Part shown: piece after piece, positions 62,350-64,000 of the stretch | Layout of the letters: each line of letters begins with the position of its first letter | Numbering within the stretch: the first letter of the stretch is position 1 | The notes under the pieces: generated by a model | Database searches by the model: none | What the model was told of the DNA's origin: nothing | Seen by the model: the letters and a program-made list of their open reading frames with translations, nothing else | Translations under genes and position numbers: made by a program | Source of the DNA: Lysobacterales bacterium | GTDB taxonomy: Bacteria > Pseudomonadota > Gammaproteobacteria > Xanthomonadales > Xanthomonadaceae | DNA length: 64,000 bases | Direction of reading: 5' to 3' | NCBI GenBank assembly: GCA_019510125.1 | Contig: JAEKKX010000006.1 | Span: 540,843 to 604,842 of the forward strand

Positions 62350-62940
62350 ATGTCCGCATCGCTCGACGACCTCGCCCTGGACCAGTTGTTCCGTTCGGCC
62401 CGTACCTACAACGCCTTTTCCGGCGAGATCGACGACGCCACCCTGCATCGTCTCTACGACCTGCTGAAGTGGGGCCCGACCGCCGCCAACGCCTCCCCGG
62501 CGCGGTTCGTGTTCGTGCGCTCGCCCGAGGGCAAGGCCAAGCTGGGCCCGGCGCTGGACCAGGGCAACCGCGAAAAGACCCTCGCAGCGCCGGTCACCGT
62601 GATCGTCGGCTACGACATGGCCTTCTACGACAAGCTGCCGGTGCTGTTCCCGCACACCGACGCGCGGAGCTGGTTCGCGGGCCGCCCCGAGCCGGTGCTG
62701 GAGACGGTCGCGCTGCGCAACGGCAGCCTGCAGGGCGCCTACCTGATCCTCGCCGCGCGCTCGCTGGGCCTGGACTGCGGCCCGATGTCCGGCTTCAACA
62801 ACGCGATGGTCGACGAAGCCTTCTTCGCCGGCACCGCGATCCGCTCGAACTTCCTGGTCAACCTGGGCAAGGGCGACGCGTCCTCGATCTTCCCGCGTTC
62901 GCCGCGGCTGGGCTTCGACGAAGCCTGCCGCATCGAATGA
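62350..62940 (+). CDS. Malonic semialdehyde reductase RutE-like nitroreductase
   Basis: The 196-residue protein belongs to the RutE/HadB group of FMN-dependent nitroreductases. It has [70 protein letters not shown] and [11 protein letters not shown]. RutE reduces malonic semialdehyde to 3-hydroxypropionate in pyrimidine breakdown, but no rut genes are nearby, so a general aldehyde or quinone reductase role is as likely. It is divergent from the ELM1-like gene. Confidence 0.92.
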   Translation: MSASLDDLALDQLFRSARTYNAFSGEIDDATLHRLYDLLKWGPTAANASPARFVFVRSPEGKAKLGPALDQGNREKTLAAPVTVIVGYDMAFYDKLPVLFPHTDARSWFAGRPEPVLETVALRNGSLQGAYLILAARSLGLDCGPMSGFNNAMVDEAFFAGTAIRSNFLVNLGKGDASSIFPRSPRLGFDEACRIE

Positions 62941-63040
62941 ACCCGCGGCCGCGGGCGGGCGCAACCGTTCGCCTCGCGGCCGTCTCCCTGTAGCGTCGCC
63001 CGCTTCCGCGCATCCACCCGCATCCCACAGGAGTGTCCCC

Positions 63041-63637
63041 ATGAAACCCGCCTTCACGCACCGCGCCCTGCTCGCCGCCGCGCTCGCCCTGGCCTCGACC
63101 GTCGCCATCGCCGCGCCGGTCACCTACAAGATCGACCCCAACCACACCGACGTCGTCGCCCGCTGGAGCCATTTCGGCTTCTCGCACCCGATCGCCAATT
63201 TCCTCCAGGCCGACGGCACCCTCGTCTACGACGCCGCCAAGCCGACCGCCTCCAGGGTCGAAGTGACCCTGCCGCTGGCCGGTCTCGACGCCCAGGTGCC
63301 GGATCTCACCGAGCACCTGCGCAGCGCCGACTTCTTCGACGCCGCGCAGTTCCCCAACGCGACCTTCAAGAGCACCTCGGTCAAGGCCGCGGGCAAGGGC
63401 AAGCTGATCGTCATCGGCGACCTCACGATCAAGGGCGTCACCAAGCCGGTGACGCTCAACGTGACCTTCAACAAGGCGGGCGTCCATCCGCTGGGCAAGC
63501 GCGAAGCCATCGGCTTCGACGCCACCGCGACGGTCAAGCGCAGCGAGTTCGGCCTCGGCGCGTACGTGCCGAACGTCAGCGACGAAGTCACGCTGACCAT
63601 CACCACCGAAGCGATGGTGCCCAAGCCGGCCGAATAA
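63041..63637 (+). CDS. Periplasmic YceI family protein
   Basis: The 198-residue protein has a signal peptide (RALLAAALALASTVAIAA). The mature YceI lipocalin-like barrel shows YKIDPNHTDVVARWSHFGFSHPIANF, HLRSADFFDAAQFPNATFKS, GDLTIKGVTKPVTLNVTF and GFDATATVKRSEFGLGAYVPNVSDEVTL. YceI proteins bind long polyisoprenoids and are often induced by base or osmotic stress. It is monocistronic, with a terminator after it. Confidence 0.94.
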   Translation: MKPAFTHRALLAAALALASTVAIAAPVTYKIDPNHTDVVARWSHFGFSHPIANFLQADGTLVYDAAKPTASRVEVTLPLAGLDAQVPDLTEHLRSADFFDAAQFPNATFKSTSVKAAGKGKLIVIGDLTIKGVTKPVTLNVTFNKAGVHPLGKREAIGFDATATVKRSEFGLGAYVPNVSDEVTLTITTEAMVPKPAE

Positions 63638-63664
63638 GCCGCCACCGCCGTTCTCTCCCCCGGA

Positions 63665-63700
63665 CCTCCCCGTCGCCTCGTGCGGCGGGGAGGTTTTCTT
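63665..63700 (+). terminator. Terminator after the yceI-like gene
   Basis: CCTCCCCGTCGC and GCGGCGGGGAGG form a 12-bp stem with one G-U pair and a 5-base loop, followed by TTTTCTTT. Confidence 0.88.
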
Positions 63701-63790
63701 TGTGCGTGGTAAGGTCCGGCGATATCCATATTTTCTTGCCGTGGTCGTGGCGCCGAGTCTGCCGCGGAGCGGCGACTGGGGAAGACGTTG

Positions 63791-64000
63791 ATGCGAACGA
63801 TTGCAATGCGTGCCCTGGCGATCGGCTGCCTCGGTCTGGTGTGCCATGAAGCGCAGGCGGCGCAGCCCTACCAGGAGTACCGCAAGCACATCGAGTCGGC
63901 GCAGACGCTGACGGCGCTGACCGACGGGTTGATGGGCGACAGCGTCAGCCTGTTCAACGGTGCGACCGAGTTCGCGATCACCGACATTTCGCTTCCGGGC
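63791..64000 (+). CDS. Secreted protein N terminus, possibly RHS/YD-repeat type (cut by window end)
   Basis: Seventy codons are visible before the right edge. A signal peptide (MRTIAMRALAIGCLGLVCHEAQA) is followed by QPYQEYRKHIESAQTLTALT and DSVSLFNGATEFAITDISLP. The last stretch (an S-x-x-NG-x-TEF-x-x-TDI-x-LPG pattern) resembles the start of large RHS/SpvB-like secreted proteins of xanthomonads. That assignment is from memory of the pattern and is tentative. A GGGGAAG ribosome site precedes the ATG. Confidence 0.6.
   Translation, partial: MRTIAMRALAIGCLGLVCHEAQAAQPYQEYRKHIESAQTLTALTDGLMGDSVSLFNGATEFAITDISLPG

Overview
This 64 kb window is high-GC (roughly 70% by eye), gene-dense chromosomal DNA. 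Gene content and order point to a gammaproteobacterium of the Xanthomonadaceae/Lysobacteraceae (Lysobacter, Luteimonas and relatives). The clues are the rsmI / lpoA-yraN divergon, rnpB just ahead of the mra (dcw) cell-wall cluster, lpxC - DciA-like gene - M23 peptidase - secA after ftsZ, rpsU-yqeY-dnaG next to tsaD and a folate block, xanthomonad-style REP sequences and a TonB receptor. The genus is an inference; there is no rRNA gene to settle it. No CRISPR array, insertion sequence, prophage or tRNA was seen.

Layout. 1-5489: a truncated membrane hydrolase, yraN and lpoA facing rsmI, a small AhpD-like protein and a TPR/diguanylate cyclase. 5600-6730: rnpB with an unusually long extra helix, then a repeat-rich spacer that ends in a clear sigma70 promoter followed by MraZ-type operator repeats. 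6728-21243: an uninterrupted mraZ-rsmH-ftsL-ftsI-murE-murF-mraY-ftsW-murG-murC-ddlB-ftsQ-ftsA operon in which every junction overlaps, mostly as ATGA or GTGA. A three-hairpin spacer follows, then ftsZ with a strong terminator, lpxC, a divergent DciA-like/M23 pair whose start codons overlap, and secA. 28641-33587: a Nudix/ThiE-like fusion, a Tat-exported tyrosinase, a small lipoprotein and a secreted protein of unknown function. 34200-37710 (minus strand): dnaG, a SEC-C gene broken by three homopolymer indels, an acetyltransferase, yqeY and rpsU. 37859-43670: tsaD, folB, folK, a membrane protein, pteridine reductase, a DUF3149 peptide, a MidA-type methyltransferase and a VanZ-like protein. 43737-48378 (minus): cca, a bacterial PH-domain protein, an NAD(P)-binding epimerase-like protein and a lytic transglycosylase. 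48588-53195: a TonB-dependent receptor and a GMC oxidoreductase. 53322-55528: groES-groEL under a CIRCE element. 55577-64000: a secreted phospholipase-A2-like protein, glnE, a YqjD/YqjE/YqjK-like trio, an ELM1-like protein, a RutE-type nitroreductase, YceI and the start of a secreted, probably RHS-type, protein.

How the genes work together. Most of the window is housekeeping: peptidoglycan precursor synthesis, septation, lipid A commitment and protein export from 6.6 to 28.5 kb; primase, tRNA modification and folate synthesis from 34 to 43 kb. The accessory genes (tyrosinase, secreted proteins, TonB receptor, GMC oxidoreductase, PLA2-like protein) sit between housekeeping blocks.

The most interesting signals lie outside the genes. 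(1) An identical 16-bp lux-box-like dyad lies upstream of both the tyrosinase and the GMC oxidoreductase, 22 kb apart, with no LuxR or LuxI gene in the window. (2) A recurring class of contiguous 12-16-bp tandem arrays sits on or near stop codons, with in-frame relatives inside coding sequences. (3) rnpB carries a perfect 22-bp extra helix. (4) A REP pair is inserted inside the groESL operon. (5) The SEC-C gene is broken by exactly three single-base homopolymer expansions.
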